Positions 18,015-27,124 of a stretch of DNA of 64,000 nucleotides are shown here, piece after piece (position 1 is the first letter of the stretch; each line of letters opens with the position of its first letter). A program made the translations under genes and the position numbers. A model generated the notes under the pieces. The model did not search any database. It was not told where the DNA came from and saw only the letters and a program-made list of their open reading frames with translations. This stretch comes from CBDFLS01 sp965249185 (GTDB taxonomy: Bacteria > Chloroflexota > Dehalococcoidia > Lucifugimonadales > Australimonadaceae). The stretch is from positions 1,550,001 to 1,614,000 of the forward strand of contig CBDFLS010000002.1 of assembly GCA_965249185.1 (NCBI GenBank), given 5' to 3'.

Positions 18015-19882
18015 TGGGCGGCGGCATGCACGGGGGGGGCGGGGGCGGCGCCTGGCGCAGCGGCGGCGGGGACCTGGATGACGGGCGGGGCCGCATCTAC
18101 GACCACCAGGTGATAACACGGCTGGCCCGCTTTCTGGGGCCCTTCCGGTTGCTGCTGGCATTGAGCGTGGGCACCATGCTCATCTACACCGGCGCCACGG
18201 TGGCCATTCCGTGGTTCATCAAGCTCGGCATCGACGACTTCATCAAGAACAAGGACCTGACCGGCCTGAACTGGCTGGCCATCGCCTTCGGCGGCCTGCT
18301 GGTATTCCACTACCTCTCCAACTACATCCATCAGCTCCTCTTGGCGAAGGTGAGCCTGCGGGTGCTCAGGAACCTCCGGGCCGTCCTCTTCAGCCACCTG
18401 CAAGACCTCTCCCTCTCCTTCTACCACCGGCACCAGGTGGGCAGCGTCATGTCCCGGGCCCAGAACGATGTCTTCCAGCTCGAACAGTTCCTGTCGCTTC
18501 TCGTCCTGAGCCTGGCGGACCTGTTGAGCCTCGCCGGCATCGTCACGGCGATGGTCGTGATGCACCCACCGCTGGCGGGCATGACCCTGAGCGTTATTCC
18601 AGTGCTGGTTATCATCATGGCGGTGTGGCAAGCGTACGCCCGCCGGAGCTTCCTGCGGGTGCGGCGGGCCATCGCCCGGGTCAACTCGGCGCTCCAGGAG
18701 AACATCTCCGGCGTCCGCGCGGTCCAGGAGCTGAACCGCCAGGACCAGAACTTCGACCAGTTCGATGAGTTGAACACCGAGCACCTGGAGGCCAACCTCC
18801 AGGCGGGCAGGCTCTCCTCGGCACTGCTGCCCGCAGTGGAGCTATTCACCTCTCTGGCGCTGGCCACCGCGGTGGTGGTGGGCGGGCATATGGTGCTTGG
18901 GGGCTCCCTGCAGGACGTGGGCATCCTGGTGGCCTTCGCCCTCTACATCCAGCGGTTCTTCGACCCCATCCGGAACCTGACCATGCAGTACACGCAGCTC
19001 CAGCGGGCCATGACCTCGGGCGCGCGGATCTTCGAGCTGCTGGACATGGAGCCGGAGGTCAAGGACAAGCCTTCGGCCCCAGAGATGCCCACCATCCAGG
19101 GGGGCATACGGTACGAGCACGTGGAGTTCGCCTACGCACCCGGCCATCCGGTGCTGCGCGATATCGACCTCTCGGTGGAGCCCGGCCAGATGGTTGCGCT
19201 GGTGGGCCCCACGGGCGCGGGCAAGACGACGATGGTGGCCCTGCTCGCTCGGTTCTACGATACTACCTCCGGGCGCATCACTGTCGACGGCCATGACCTG
19301 CGTGACGTGACGCGCACCTCCCTGGCCCGGCAGATGGGCATGGTCCCCCAGGAGCCCTTCCTCTTCTCCAGCTCGGTACTGGAGAACATCCGCTACAACC
19401 ATACGGAGGCCTCGGAGGAGGCGGTGGAGCAGGCGGCCCGGGCCGTGGGGGCCCACGAGTTCATCTCCCAGCTCGAGGGCGGCTACGATGCGGTGCTGGA
19501 GGAGCGCGGCGGCAACCTGAGCGTCGGCGAGCGGCAGCTCCTGAGCTTCGCCAGAGCCCTGGTGGCAGACCCCCGCATTCTCATTCTCGACGAGGCCACG
19601 GCCAACATCGACACGGAGACGGAGCAGCTGATCCAGCGGGCGCTGAAGCGGGTGCTGGCCGGCCGCACGTCCCTGGTGATAGCTCACCGGCTCTCCACGG
19701 TGCGGGACGCCCACAAGATCGTGGTGATGGACCAGGGCCGGATCGTCGAGACGGGCAGCCACGTGGAGCTCCTAGCCCGCGGCGGGCTGTACTCGCGGCA
19801 CTACGCGCTGCACCAGAGCGGCGGCGGCCCCCAGGTCGAGGGCGCGCAGACGGCCGCGCACGAGGAGAAGCGGAGCCGCTGA
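18011..19882 (+). CDS. ABC exporter half-transporter, canonical-Walker B partner
   Basis: A 623-residue partner of the preceding gene. It has a glycine/histidine-rich N-terminal tail (MMGGGMHGGGGGG) before the membrane domain, Walker A GPTGAGKTT, a degenerate signature LSVGERQ, and a complete Walker B with catalytic glutamate, ILILDEATANID. Combined with its partner, one composite ATP site is fully canonical (this Walker A/B with the partner LSGGQ) and the other is degenerate on both sides. This is the expected asymmetric design. The start overlaps the upstream stop, so synthesis is probably coupled one to one. Confidence 0.93.
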   Translation: MMGGGMHGGGGGGAWRSGGGDLDDGRGRIYDHQVITRLARFLGPFRLLLALSVGTMLIYTGATVAIPWFIKLGIDDFIKNKDLTGLNWLAIAFGGLLVFHYLSNYIHQLLLAKVSLRVLRNLRAVLFSHLQDLSLSFYHRHQVGSVMSRAQNDVFQLEQFLSLLVLSLADLLSLAGIVTAMVVMHPPLAGMTLSVIPVLVIIMAVWQAYARRSFLRVRRAIARVNSALQENISGVRAVQELNRQDQNFDQFDELNTEHLEANLQAGRLSSALLPAVELFTSLALATAVVVGGHMVLGGSLQDVGILVAFALYIQRFFDPIRNLTMQYTQLQRAMTSGARIFELLDMEPEVKDKPSAPEMPTIQGGIRYEHVEFAYAPGHPVLRDIDLSVEPGQMVALVGPTGAGKTTMVALLARFYDTTSGRITVDGHDLRDVTRTSLARQMGMVPQEPFLFSSSVLENIRYNHTEASEEAVEQAARAVGAHEFISQLEGGYDAVLEERGGNLSVGERQLLSFARALVADPRILILDEATANIDTETEQLIQRALKRVLAGRTSLVIAHRLSTVRDAHKIVVMDQGRIVETGSHVELLARGGLYSRHYALHQSGGGPQVEGAQTAAHEEKRSR

Positions 19883-19932
19883 GATAGCGCTCCCTCGATC
19901 CGACAGACGAGAGGACCTATGGCAGGGCCCCG

Positions 19933-20859
19933 ATGATAAGCACGTTGCGCTGGCTCCGACCATCGCCAGCGGGCCCTCTGGACCGCGCCACGTACCGGCT
20001 CAGGCTGGTGCTGGCGGTCCAGATCGCCGTGTTCGGCCTAGTCGCGTTTCTCGTGCTCTACCTTGGAAGGTCCTTATCGCCGTGGCTGGCGCTTCCGGAG
20101 CTGGTCTCCCACGCGATGCTGGCCCTGGCCCTGTGGACCAATCGGGTCACCTGGGGCACCATCCTGCCGGTGGCGTCGGTTGGCATCCTGGGGATAGCGC
20201 TGGGGACCGGCGTTTCGGTGGAGATCTTCTTCATCTTCTTCATCATTCCCGTGGTCCTGCCCTTCTACGCCCGCACCCGCACCGCCCTGACCACTCAAAT
20301 CCTGGTGTGGGTCATGCTGGCCGGGGCCGGGGCCGGCATCGCCGTCACGGCCCCCGACCGCATGCCGTGGACGGCGCTGGTCATCCAGGTGTCCGCCATC
20401 GGGCTGGTGGGGACGCTGATGGTGATCTTCCGCTTCTCCCTGCTGCGGCTCACGGGCGCCAACCAGCGGCTGGAGAACGTGTTGCAGCAGTACCGGCTGC
20501 TCTACGACGACGGCCACCGGGCCACGCTGGTCCTGGGGAACTCCGGCCACATCAGAGCGGTCTACGGCTCGTCGGAGGCGCTGCTGGGCGCCGGACCGGA
20601 GGCGCTGGTGGGACTCCACTTCTCCAAGCTGCCGCCCGCCATCAGGGGCACCGAGGGACTCTGGCAGGCCCACATCCGAGGCGAGGAGGCCCTGAGCAGC
20701 TACAGCGGGCTGGGCAGCGCCACCCGGGGACACCCAGCGCTCGTCCAGGTCCGGTTGACACCGGCCCGGCCGCGCCAGCGGGCCGCGGGCGTGGCCCTGG
20801 TGGTGGAGCTCGGCGGAACGGCGCCACCGACGGCCGCTCGGCCTGAAGCCGCGGCCTAG
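19933..20859 (+). CDS. Membrane protein with C-terminal PAS-like sensor domain
   Basis: 308 residues. Hydrophobic stretches in residues about 25-175 suggest five or six membrane helices (for example VLAVQIAVFGLVAFLVLYLG and IFFIFFIIPVVLPFY). A helical linker (NQRLENVLQQYRLLYDDG) follows, then about 100 residues resembling a PAS fold (ATLVLGNSGHIRAVYGSSEALLGAGPEALVG). No kinase, cyclase or other output domain follows, so it may be a truncated sensor or act through a partner. It follows the ABC genes by 50 bases and may share their transcript. Function unknown. Confidence 0.75.
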   Translation: MISTLRWLRPSPAGPLDRATYRLRLVLAVQIAVFGLVAFLVLYLGRSLSPWLALPELVSHAMLALALWTNRVTWGTILPVASVGILGIALGTGVSVEIFFIFFIIPVVLPFYARTRTALTTQILVWVMLAGAGAGIAVTAPDRMPWTALVIQVSAIGLVGTLMVIFRFSLLRLTGANQRLENVLQQYRLLYDDGHRATLVLGNSGHIRAVYGSSEALLGAGPEALVGLHFSKLPPAIRGTEGLWQAHIRGEEALSSYSGLGSATRGHPALVQVRLTPARPRQRAAGVALVVELGGTAPPTAARPEAAA

Positions 20860-20869
20860 GACCCGTCCC

Positions 20870-21301
20870 ATGGAATGCGAGGTTAGGACCGTCACCTCCC
20901 AGGACGAGTGGGCGGCCGCCATGGCGCTGCGCCACCTGGTCTTCGTGGGAGAGCAGCGGGTGCCGTCGGAGCTGGAGCACGACGAGCACGATGCCGCCGC
21001 CGTGCACGTGATTGCGGTGTCGGAAGGAGAGGTGGTGGCCACGGGCCGGTTGGTCCCGGAGCCGCCGGAAAGAGGACGCATCGGCCGCATGGCCGTGGCC
21101 CAGGAGCTGCGGCGCCGGGGGCTGGGCGGCCGCGTGCTGGAGCACCTGGAGCAGGAGGCTCGGCGCTTGAAGATGGTGGAGGTCACGCTGCACGCGCAGC
21201 TCTACGTGGAGCGCTTCTACACCCAGCGGGGCTATATCTCCCAGGGAGAGGCGTTCATGGAGGCGGGCATCCGCCACGTGACCATGGCCAAGCGGCTGTA
21301 A
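20870..21301 (+). CDS. GNAT-family N-acetyltransferase (ElaA-like)
   Basis: A 143-residue acetyltransferase. It has ALRHLVFVGEQRVP (ElaA-type N-terminus), GRIGRMAVAQELRRRGLGGRVLEHL with the R-x-x-G-x-G acetyl-CoA loop, and YVERFYTQRGYISQGEAF with the conserved C-terminal tyrosine region. It lies ten bases after the PAS-like membrane protein and is probably its operon partner. The substrate is unknown. 21302-21422 beyond it shows no gene. Confidence 0.85.
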   Translation: MECEVRTVTSQDEWAAAMALRHLVFVGEQRVPSELEHDEHDAAAVHVIAVSEGEVVATGRLVPEPPERGRIGRMAVAQELRRRGLGGRVLEHLEQEARRLKMVEVTLHAQLYVERFYTQRGYISQGEAFMEAGIRHVTMAKRL

Positions 21302-21422
21302 GTCACCCCCCGGCTATCGGGTCACGAGACGCCGCGCACGTGGGCTTCTTCCGGGTGGAGGCCACGAACGACGATGTGGCCCTCAAGCCGCATCCGGTAG
21401 GCAATGCGGGGACATCCGCCAA

Positions 21423-21914
21423 ATGGGAAATCCGCTGTCCAAGAACGTCGCGATCGCCGTCCTAGCGCTCTTGTGCCTCGCTCTGGCTGGCTGTGGTGGA
21501 GGCAGTGGTCCGGCCGCCCGACCAACGGATGCGCTCGCTTCTCCCACGCACTCGCCCCAAGTTGGAGACGGACCCCGGCAAGCACAACTGGCAAGAGGGG
21601 CGAGCCTGTACAGCGCCAATTGTCAGGTATGTCATGGCGATCAAGAAGGGAGAGGAGCCGCCCGCGGTGCTCCTCCCCACAACGCCACCGGCCACACGTG
21701 GCACCATCCTGACGCCCAACTGAAGGACTGGATCTTGAAGGGGAAGCCCTCTGGGGCTATGCCCCCATTCGAGCACAAGCTCAATGAAGAGGATGTGGAG
21801 GGCATCCTTGCCCACATCAAGACATGGTGGACCGTGGAGCAGCGTGAGGGCCAGGCGGACAGATCCCTCCTCTACCAGGAGGCTCTCGAGAAGCAGGGGG
21901 AGAGTGAGCGATGA
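21423..21914 (+). CDS. Lipoprotein c-type cytochrome
   Basis: A 163-residue monohaem cytochrome c. The signal peptide ends in a lipobox LALAGC with the lipid-modified cysteine at C24, so the protein is probably anchored outside the cytoplasmic membrane. The haem site is C67-Q-V-C70-H71 and the likely distal ligand is M113 in GAMPPF, as in class I cytochromes. A low-complexity linker separates anchor and haem domain. It would carry electrons in respiration or serve a periplasmic oxidoreductase. It has no oxidase neighbour here; the next gene on the minus strand is convergent. Confidence 0.9.
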   Translation: MGNPLSKNVAIAVLALLCLALAGCGGGSGPAARPTDALASPTHSPQVGDGPRQAQLARGASLYSANCQVCHGDQEGRGAARGAPPHNATGHTWHHPDAQLKDWILKGKPSGAMPPFEHKLNEEDVEGILAHIKTWWTVEQREGQADRSLLYQEALEKQGESER

Positions 21915-21941
21915 GGCTTCGGGAAGGCGAGCCCCCTTGAG

Positions 21942-22712
21942 CTACTCTCCAGCGGCGGCGACCACCCGGGCCTTCAGGTGCTCCTGGAAGAAGGCCAGCA
22001 GCTTCTCCCAGGAGTCCTGGGACGCCTCCTTCCGATAGCTGGTGGGGTTCTCGAAGTTCTGGAAGGCGTGCCCTGCCCCAGGGTAGGAGTGGAAGGTGTG
22101 GGACTTCCCGTGCTTGTCCAGCTCGGCCGAGATCTTCTGCACGTCGTCGGGGGAGGGGTTGGTGTCGTCCCCGCCGAAGAAGCCGATGAGCGGGCAGGCG
22201 ATGTTGGCGGTGAGATCGAACGGCGAGGGGCCGTCGCCCCAGGGCTTCAACATGGTGCCGCCGTAAAAAACGGCCGCCGCCGCTAGGCCCGGTACCGTGG
22301 CCGCCGCCAGGTAGGTCACCCGGCCGCCCATGCAGAAGCCGGTGATGCCGATGGGCCCCGCCTTCGCGTCCACGTGGCCCCGCAGATACTCCGCGGCAGC
22401 GGTGACGTCGGCCGTTATCTCGGGGTCCCGGAACCGCTCCATCTTGGTCCGTATCTTCGCCATCCGCTGCTCCGGGGGGAGGTTGGCCACCTCCTTCAGA
22501 ATGTTGTCGTCCTGCCGGTGGTAGAGGTCCGGGGCCGCGGCGGCGTATCCCTCGTGGGTCAGGCGGTCGACCATCGTCTGGGTGAAAACGTCCACGCCGC
22601 TGGCATGCTGAATCACCACCACGCCGGGGTGCGGCCCAGGCGCGTCGGGCACCGCCGAGTAGACTCGCATCGGGTTGCCGTCCACCTGCACCGTGTCCCA
22701 GCGTGACTTCAT
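21942..22712 (-). CDS. Dienelactone hydrolase family protein
   Basis: A 256-residue alpha/beta hydrolase. The nucleophile is C127 in GITGFCMGGR, the acid lies in GFFGGDDTNPSPDD and the histidine in PGAGHAFQNF, the cysteine-based triad of carboxymethylenebutenolidase. Such enzymes open dienelactones in chlorocatechol or aromatic breakdown, but many relatives have other ester substrates. It is a single gene. The Rieske oxygenase and the tandem alpha/beta hydrolases elsewhere in the window fit a general aromatic-degrading lifestyle. Confidence 0.9.
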   Translation of the reverse strand: MKSRWDTVQVDGNPMRVYSAVPDAPGPHPGVVVIQHASGVDVFTQTMVDRLTHEGYAAAAPDLYHRQDDNILKEVANLPPEQRMAKIRTKMERFRDPEITADVTAAAEYLRGHVDAKAGPIGITGFCMGGRVTYLAAATVPGLAAAAVFYGGTMLKPWGDGPSPFDLTANIACPLIGFFGGDDTNPSPDDVQKISAELDKHGKSHTFHSYPGAGHAFQNFENPTSYRKEASQDSWEKLLAFFQEHLKARVVAAAGE

Positions 22713-22796
22713 AGCTTATCCTCCTAGAAGATCATGGGCGGAATGTATCAGAGGCGTGCCGCCGTGACAACCGGCCTCTGCACCGCCCGCACCCAT

Positions 22797-23996
22797 TCAC
22801 GTGGCGCTCTTCACCCGCTCCCAGCGCGTGAGGAAGGCGAAGACGGCGGTGGTCAACACGATGGTAGCGGCAAAGAGGAAGACGGCCCGCACTTCGAAGG
22901 CGTCGGCCACGATGCCGCCGAAGAGGGGTCCCAGACCCCCAAAGAGGGACGATGCCGCGAACACCAACGAGACGCTGGTGCCCTGCACCTCGCCCTCGAC
23001 CGTGTCCGACGCGGCGGCCAGCACCAGCGCCAGGCCGGAGAAGAGGAACACACCGGTGATCGCCAGCGTGAGGATGAAGAGAATGCCGGAGGCGGTCAGA
23101 TAGAGCGCAACCAGCGCCAGCCCGAGGCCCGTCATGGACGGAACGATGATGGCCTTTCGTCCCATCCGGTCGGAGAGATACCCCATGAGCGGCTGGGACA
23201 GGATGCCCGCGCCCTGGGAGAGGGAGACGTAGGCCCCCACCATCCAGGTGGTCTGGCCCAGGTCCTCCCGGACGTAGATGGGGAGGAAGGTCATGACGGT
23301 GCCCTGGGTGGCGGCGTACCCGGCGGCCATGACCAGGATGATCAGGAGCTTGCCGTTGCGGAGCATGCCGCCGAAAGACCGTAGGTACCCCCCAGCGGAC
23401 GTCGCGCCCCGGCTCACGGAGGTGGAACGGAGCAGCACCAGGATGAAGACCCCGGCCACGACCGCCGGCACCAGACCGACCTGGAGCAGCACCCGCCACG
23501 TCACCACCAGCAACAGCCCTCCCACCAGAAGAGGGCCCAGCACCTCGCCCAGGCTCCCCCCGGTGCCATGGAGCGCGATGGCGAAGCCCCGTCTCCCGGA
23601 GAAGGCCCGGGAGAGGGCGCCGATGGCCGGCGGATGCCAGAAACTGATGCTGAACATCATCAGTCCGCCGAAGACCAGCGCGTCCCGGAGGCTCTCCGCC
23701 CGGCCCAGGGAGAACAACGCGACGCCCAGCAGCACCATGGCGCCGGCAAGGATGGGGGCGAACCGGGTGCTGTAGCGGTCGGCCAGGTAGCCCGCGGGGA
23801 AGTTGGCCAGGCTGCCCGCCACACTCCGAACGGCGGAGAAGGCGCCGATTCCCACGTTGCTGAGCCCCAGCGCCGCCTTGAGCTCCGGGAGCACCACCAG
23901 AAAGCCGGAGGAGAAGACGTGTTTGATGGCATGGCCCCCTATGAGGACCACGAGCAGCATCGGCGAGGACTTTAGGCTGGTGGTATGGGTGGCCAT
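22797..23996 (-). CDS. MFS transporter
   Basis: A 399-residue protein with about twelve hydrophobic helices and the loop motifs GYLSDRMGRKAIIV and GYLADRYSTRFAPI (A-motif relatives between helices 2-3 and 8-9). The family exports drugs or moves small solutes by ion coupling; no substrate is evident. The start at 23996 gives a short cytosolic tail (MATHTTSLKSS) before helix 1. It stands between the dienelactone hydrolase gene and tRNA-Leu. Confidence 0.88.
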   Translation of the reverse strand: MATHTTSLKSSPMLLVVLIGGHAIKHVFSSGFLVVLPELKAALGLSNVGIGAFSAVRSVAGSLANFPAGYLADRYSTRFAPILAGAMVLLGVALFSLGRAESLRDALVFGGLMMFSISFWHPPAIGALSRAFSGRRGFAIALHGTGGSLGEVLGPLLVGGLLLVVTWRVLLQVGLVPAVVAGVFILVLLRSTSVSRGATSAGGYLRSFGGMLRNGKLLIILVMAAGYAATQGTVMTFLPIYVREDLGQTTWMVGAYVSLSQGAGILSQPLMGYLSDRMGRKAIIVPSMTGLGLALVALYLTASGILFILTLAITGVFLFSGLALVLAAASDTVEGEVQGTSVSLVFAASSLFGGLGPLFGGIVADAFEVRAVFLFAATIVLTTAVFAFLTRWERVKSAT

Positions 23997-24042
23997 GGAC
24001 GCTGATCTGTCTCGATCTCCGAGTGATGGTGAAACGGGCGAG

Positions 24043-24127
24043 TGGTGGGGAAGAGGAGACTCGAACTCCTACGCCTTGCGGCACATGGTCCTAAGCCATG
24101 CTCGTCTGCCAATTCCGACACTTCCCC
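24043..24127 (-). tRNA. tRNA-Leu (anticodon TAG)
   Basis: Acceptor arms GGGGAAG and CTTCCCC pair perfectly. The anticodon loop is CTTAGGA, a long variable arm typical of leucine tRNA is present, the T-arm has GTTCGAGTC, and CCA is encoded at 24043-24045. Confidence 0.94.
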
Positions 24128-24259
24128 ACGTGCGCAACGGGAAGGCACTCCTGGGGAGCGCCCCATCCACCGTCATCATAGCGCGTGCCGCCTGCGCCGC
24201 AAAGTGCGACCATTGACACGCCAACGGAGCGCCCGTATCGTCGGCGTCGGAGGGAGCGG

Positions 24260-24715
24260 ATGATCTTCGAGCAGCTCAACCCCGGCCCATGCCGCACCTA
24301 CCTCGCCGCGTCCGAAAAGACCCGCGAGGCGGTGCTTATCGACCCGGTGCTGGACCGGGTCGAGGACTACCTGAAGGTATTAGAGCAGGGCAACTGGCGG
24401 CTGGGCTTCATCGTCGACACCCACACCCACGCCGACCATATCTCCGGCGGCATGGCGCTCCGAGATCATACCCAGGCCCCCTTCGCCATGCACCATCTGG
24501 CCAGGCCATACTGCCCCACGCACCGGGTCAACGACGGGGACGTGCTCGGGGCGGGCGACGTGCAGTTCAAATGCCTGTACACACCGGGCCACACCAACGA
24601 CAGCATGACGCTGGTCTTCGAGGACCGGCTGTTCACGGGCGACTTCCTCTTTATCGGCGAGGCGGGCGCCGGGCGGACCGACCTTCCCACGGGTGACCCC
24701 GGTGAGCACTTCGAG
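24260..24715 (+). pseudogene. Persulfide dioxygenase-rhodanese fusion, 5' part (interrupted by IS1380)
   Basis: Starts MIFEQLNPGPCRTYL after a GGAGGGAG ribosome site. It encodes an ETHE1-like metallo-beta-lactamase fold with THTHADH at residues 54-60, YTPGHTNDS and LFTGDFLFIGEAGAGRTD supplying iron ligands. The frame runs to GDPGEHFE and is then cut by an IS1380 element inserted after TTCGAG. The continuation is at 26480. The intact protein would oxidise glutathione persulfide to sulfite and transfer sulfur in hydrogen sulfide detoxification. Confidence 0.9.
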
Positions 24716-26479
24716 CCGGAATTACCCATATCAAGCTGCCTGGGTCCAAGCAACGCACCATCCTCGACGAGAGCCATCGTAGTATCAGTCACGGATGCCG
24801 TCAACCATCCAATCAAGCGCACAAAACCATCTCTCGGCGTGGTGAGTTAGCGGCCCCAGGCAGCGGAGGTGGCTTTCACCACGTTTGCACTCCCTTCAAA
24901 CTCCTCCGGGCGCGCACCTCGCCCTTGGTTGCCTCTCTTCACCTCTGATGACCTCAAGGATAATCGCTACCCTGGTGCTGGATGGAGCCCGGCGATACGC
25001 TCCAACACTTGCCGGAATACCTCCCGGGACACTGCCACCTCAGCAAGCTGAAACACCAACCTCCTGGCATGCCGCACCAGACGTCCACCCATCTTGATGA
25101 GCTTGGTCTGCACGCTTCGCAGTGACCAGTGTTTCACTGACTCTGGCAAAGTCAGCCTTCTCATGAAGTTGCCCAGGTTGTAGGCCAGCACAAACAGCCA
25201 CAGCCTCACCTGGTTAGCAACGAACCTGTGACACGAGAGCCGCGTCCAGTTCAGGGCGTATTTACCTTCCTTGATCCACTGCTCGGCCGTGCCCCGCCCG
25301 TTGTAGAAGTGGGTTACGCCTGCCGGCGGTAGGTTGAGGTTGGTGACGACGAACCCGACCCTCGGGAATAGCTCACCCTGGCGCCACTCCACCTTGGCGA
25401 CCACACGCCGGGGAATGTCCCAGCTCTGGGCCTGGTAAACGAAGTCGTGATACCGGACTACGGGCTTCCCTTCGACAGGCTCAGGGCAGGCTTTAGGCGG
25501 CCTGCCCACGGGCCGCTTCAGCAGGTGCCGGATGTTTCCTTGTAATACCTCGTTGGCCGGAAGCCGCATAGCGTAGCCAGTGTCCCTTGACTCCAGGTAC
25601 TCGTACACCTCGGGCTTGGCAAAGGCAGCATCGGCCCGGAACAGCAGCCGGACTCCTTTCTCCTGGTATCGCTTCACGACGGGCTCCAGAACCTCCCGCC
25701 ACCGCTCAGCGCTGTGGACGTTGCCCGGGCGAAGCATTGCACCTTCGCAATCTCCGAAATGGTTGAACAGGAAGAGCGGGTGATAACATACGGACTCGAA
25801 GTGGCCGTTGTAGGCGACTCCCTCTTGCTGCCCATGCACCGGGCTTTCAGAGCTGTCCATGTCTAGGATAACTCGCTGGTGAGATGTCTGGGCCATGGCC
25901 CTGTCCACCCACTCAACATTCAGGCGCGCAAGCCCATCCAGGTTTTCCTCTTCGGTTAACACCTCAGTCTCAAATCGGCTCATAGTATTGGTGCTGGCTG
26001 CCTGCTTATCAGTACCTTGCCACCCGACGATGACACGCATAGCCGGGTCTTGGGCAAGCCGTTCAGCGTCGTTGGTGTCCCCGTAGCCAGCGAGACGGCT
26101 ATACACCGATTGTCTGAGCAAGGGCAACAGCGGGTGTTGCACATTGCGGCCGGTGCGGCTTTCATGGATATAATCGTTGGCTGTCTCTGTGAGCCCCAGA
26201 GCGGCATCAAGCTCGCGGCATGCCAGGAGTCCGGCGTCCGAGGTGATGGTAGCGCCACGAAAATCCAGGCGGACTCTGCGGTCGAATTGGAGCTTCAAAG
26301 GGGTGTCGGAGCTTTCACCCATTGGGTGCCTCCAGCGAGATTGCGGTATCCAGAACTAGACCCGCTAGCTCGGCCAGTCTAGCACCCACACTGCCCATAA
26401 TGCCCAGGTAGGCGGCTCAAATAGGCAGCACTCTTACCGGATTACGACGCACCCACGCGGCTGATCTGGGAAATGTGGG
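24716..26479 (-). mobile_element. IS1380-family element, copy A (1764 bp, complete)
   Basis: Ends CCGGAATTACCCATATCA and, read inward from the right, CCCACATTTCCCAGATCA are imperfect inverted repeats. TTCGAG is repeated directly on both sides (24710-24715 and 26480-26485). It carries one intact transposase. It is the same length as copy C at 35918. Confidence 0.95.
24967..26322 (-). CDS. IS1380-family transposase, intact
   Basis: A 451-residue DDE transposase. The first catalytic region is RVILDMDSSESPVHG, the second is VRLLFRADAAFAKPEVYEYL, and the terminal part YNGRGTAEQWIKEGKYALNWTRL holds the Y-x-R-x-x-x-E-x-x-x-K-like signature of the family. The segment encoding ACPEPVEGKP contains the short palindromic CTTCGACAGGCTCAGGG repeat that is common as an intergenic repeat in many bacteria and here is read in frame. 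It is identical or nearly so to copy C. Confidence 0.95.
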   Translation of the reverse strand: MGESSDTPLKLQFDRRVRLDFRGATITSDAGLLACRELDAALGLTETANDYIHESRTGRNVQHPLLPLLRQSVYSRLAGYGDTNDAERLAQDPAMRVIVGWQGTDKQAASTNTMSRFETEVLTEEENLDGLARLNVEWVDRAMAQTSHQRVILDMDSSESPVHGQQEGVAYNGHFESVCYHPLFLFNHFGDCEGAMLRPGNVHSAERWREVLEPVVKRYQEKGVRLLFRADAAFAKPEVYEYLESRDTGYAMRLPANEVLQGNIRHLLKRPVGRPPKACPEPVEGKPVVRYHDFVYQAQSWDIPRRVVAKVEWRQGELFPRVGFVVTNLNLPPAGVTHFYNGRGTAEQWIKEGKYALNWTRLSCHRFVANQVRLWLFVLAYNLGNFMRRLTLPESVKHWSLRSVQTKLIKMGGRLVRHARRLVFQLAEVAVSREVFRQVLERIAGLHPAPG

Positions 26480-27124
26480 TTCGAGAGTCTGCAGAAGCTG
26501 CGGGAGTTCCCCGACCGGATGCTGGTCTACCCCGCTCACGACTACCGCGGGCAGTCGCACTCCGACCTGGGCAGGGAGCGCCAAGCCAACCCGCGGCTCC
26601 GCACGACCTCCCGCCAGGAGTACGTCCGGTGGCTCTCAGCGCTGGCCGCCTCCGCGCCCGAATGGATGATGGAGGTGATCGAGGCCAACTCCACCTGCAC
26701 GCAGGACCCGAAGGCAGCTTGGATCCCGGTGGACCTGGCGAGCTGCGAAATGAAGGGCCCGTTAACCCTGGGGGTGGACGGCCAACCCGTGAGGACCATC
26801 GCGGTGGAGGAGGCCAGAGAGCGCATCGAGACCGAGCAAGCCGGCGTCCTGGTGCTGGACATGCGCCACGACGACGAGTACATCGGCGAGCTGGGCCACA
26901 TCCACGGCAGCCTGCTCATCCCCGTCGAGGACCTGGCCCAGCGGCTGGACGAGCTGGAGCCCTACCGCGGACGGGAGATCATCACGGTCTGCAGGGGCGG
27001 CGGCCGCTCGCACACGGGGGCCGGGATTCTGATGCAGGCTGGGTTCGCCAACGTGGCATCCATGGCCGACGGCATGACTGGCTGGAACCAGCGGGGCTAC
27101 CCCGTCACGCGGGAAGCGCGCTAG
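26480..27124 (+). pseudogene. Persulfide dioxygenase-rhodanese fusion, 3' part
   Basis: Resumes in frame with FESLQKLREFPDRMLVYPAHDYRG, the last metal-binding part of the dioxygenase domain (PAHDY). A linker and a rhodanese domain follow: VLVLDMRHDDEYIGELGHIHGSLLIP and the active-site loop ITVCRGGGRS, where the cysteine would carry the persulfide. Removing the IS1380 element and one TTCGAG copy joins the two parts into a single frame of about 365 codons. The 3' fragment alone may be translated from an internal start but lacks most dioxygenase residues. Confidence 0.9.

Noticed and set aside
25465..25485. CTTCGACAGGCTCAGGG palindromic repeat as a separate intergenic element
   Set aside because: Here it lies inside the IS1380 transposase frame in every copy (ACPEPVEGKP), so it is part of the transposase gene in this window.
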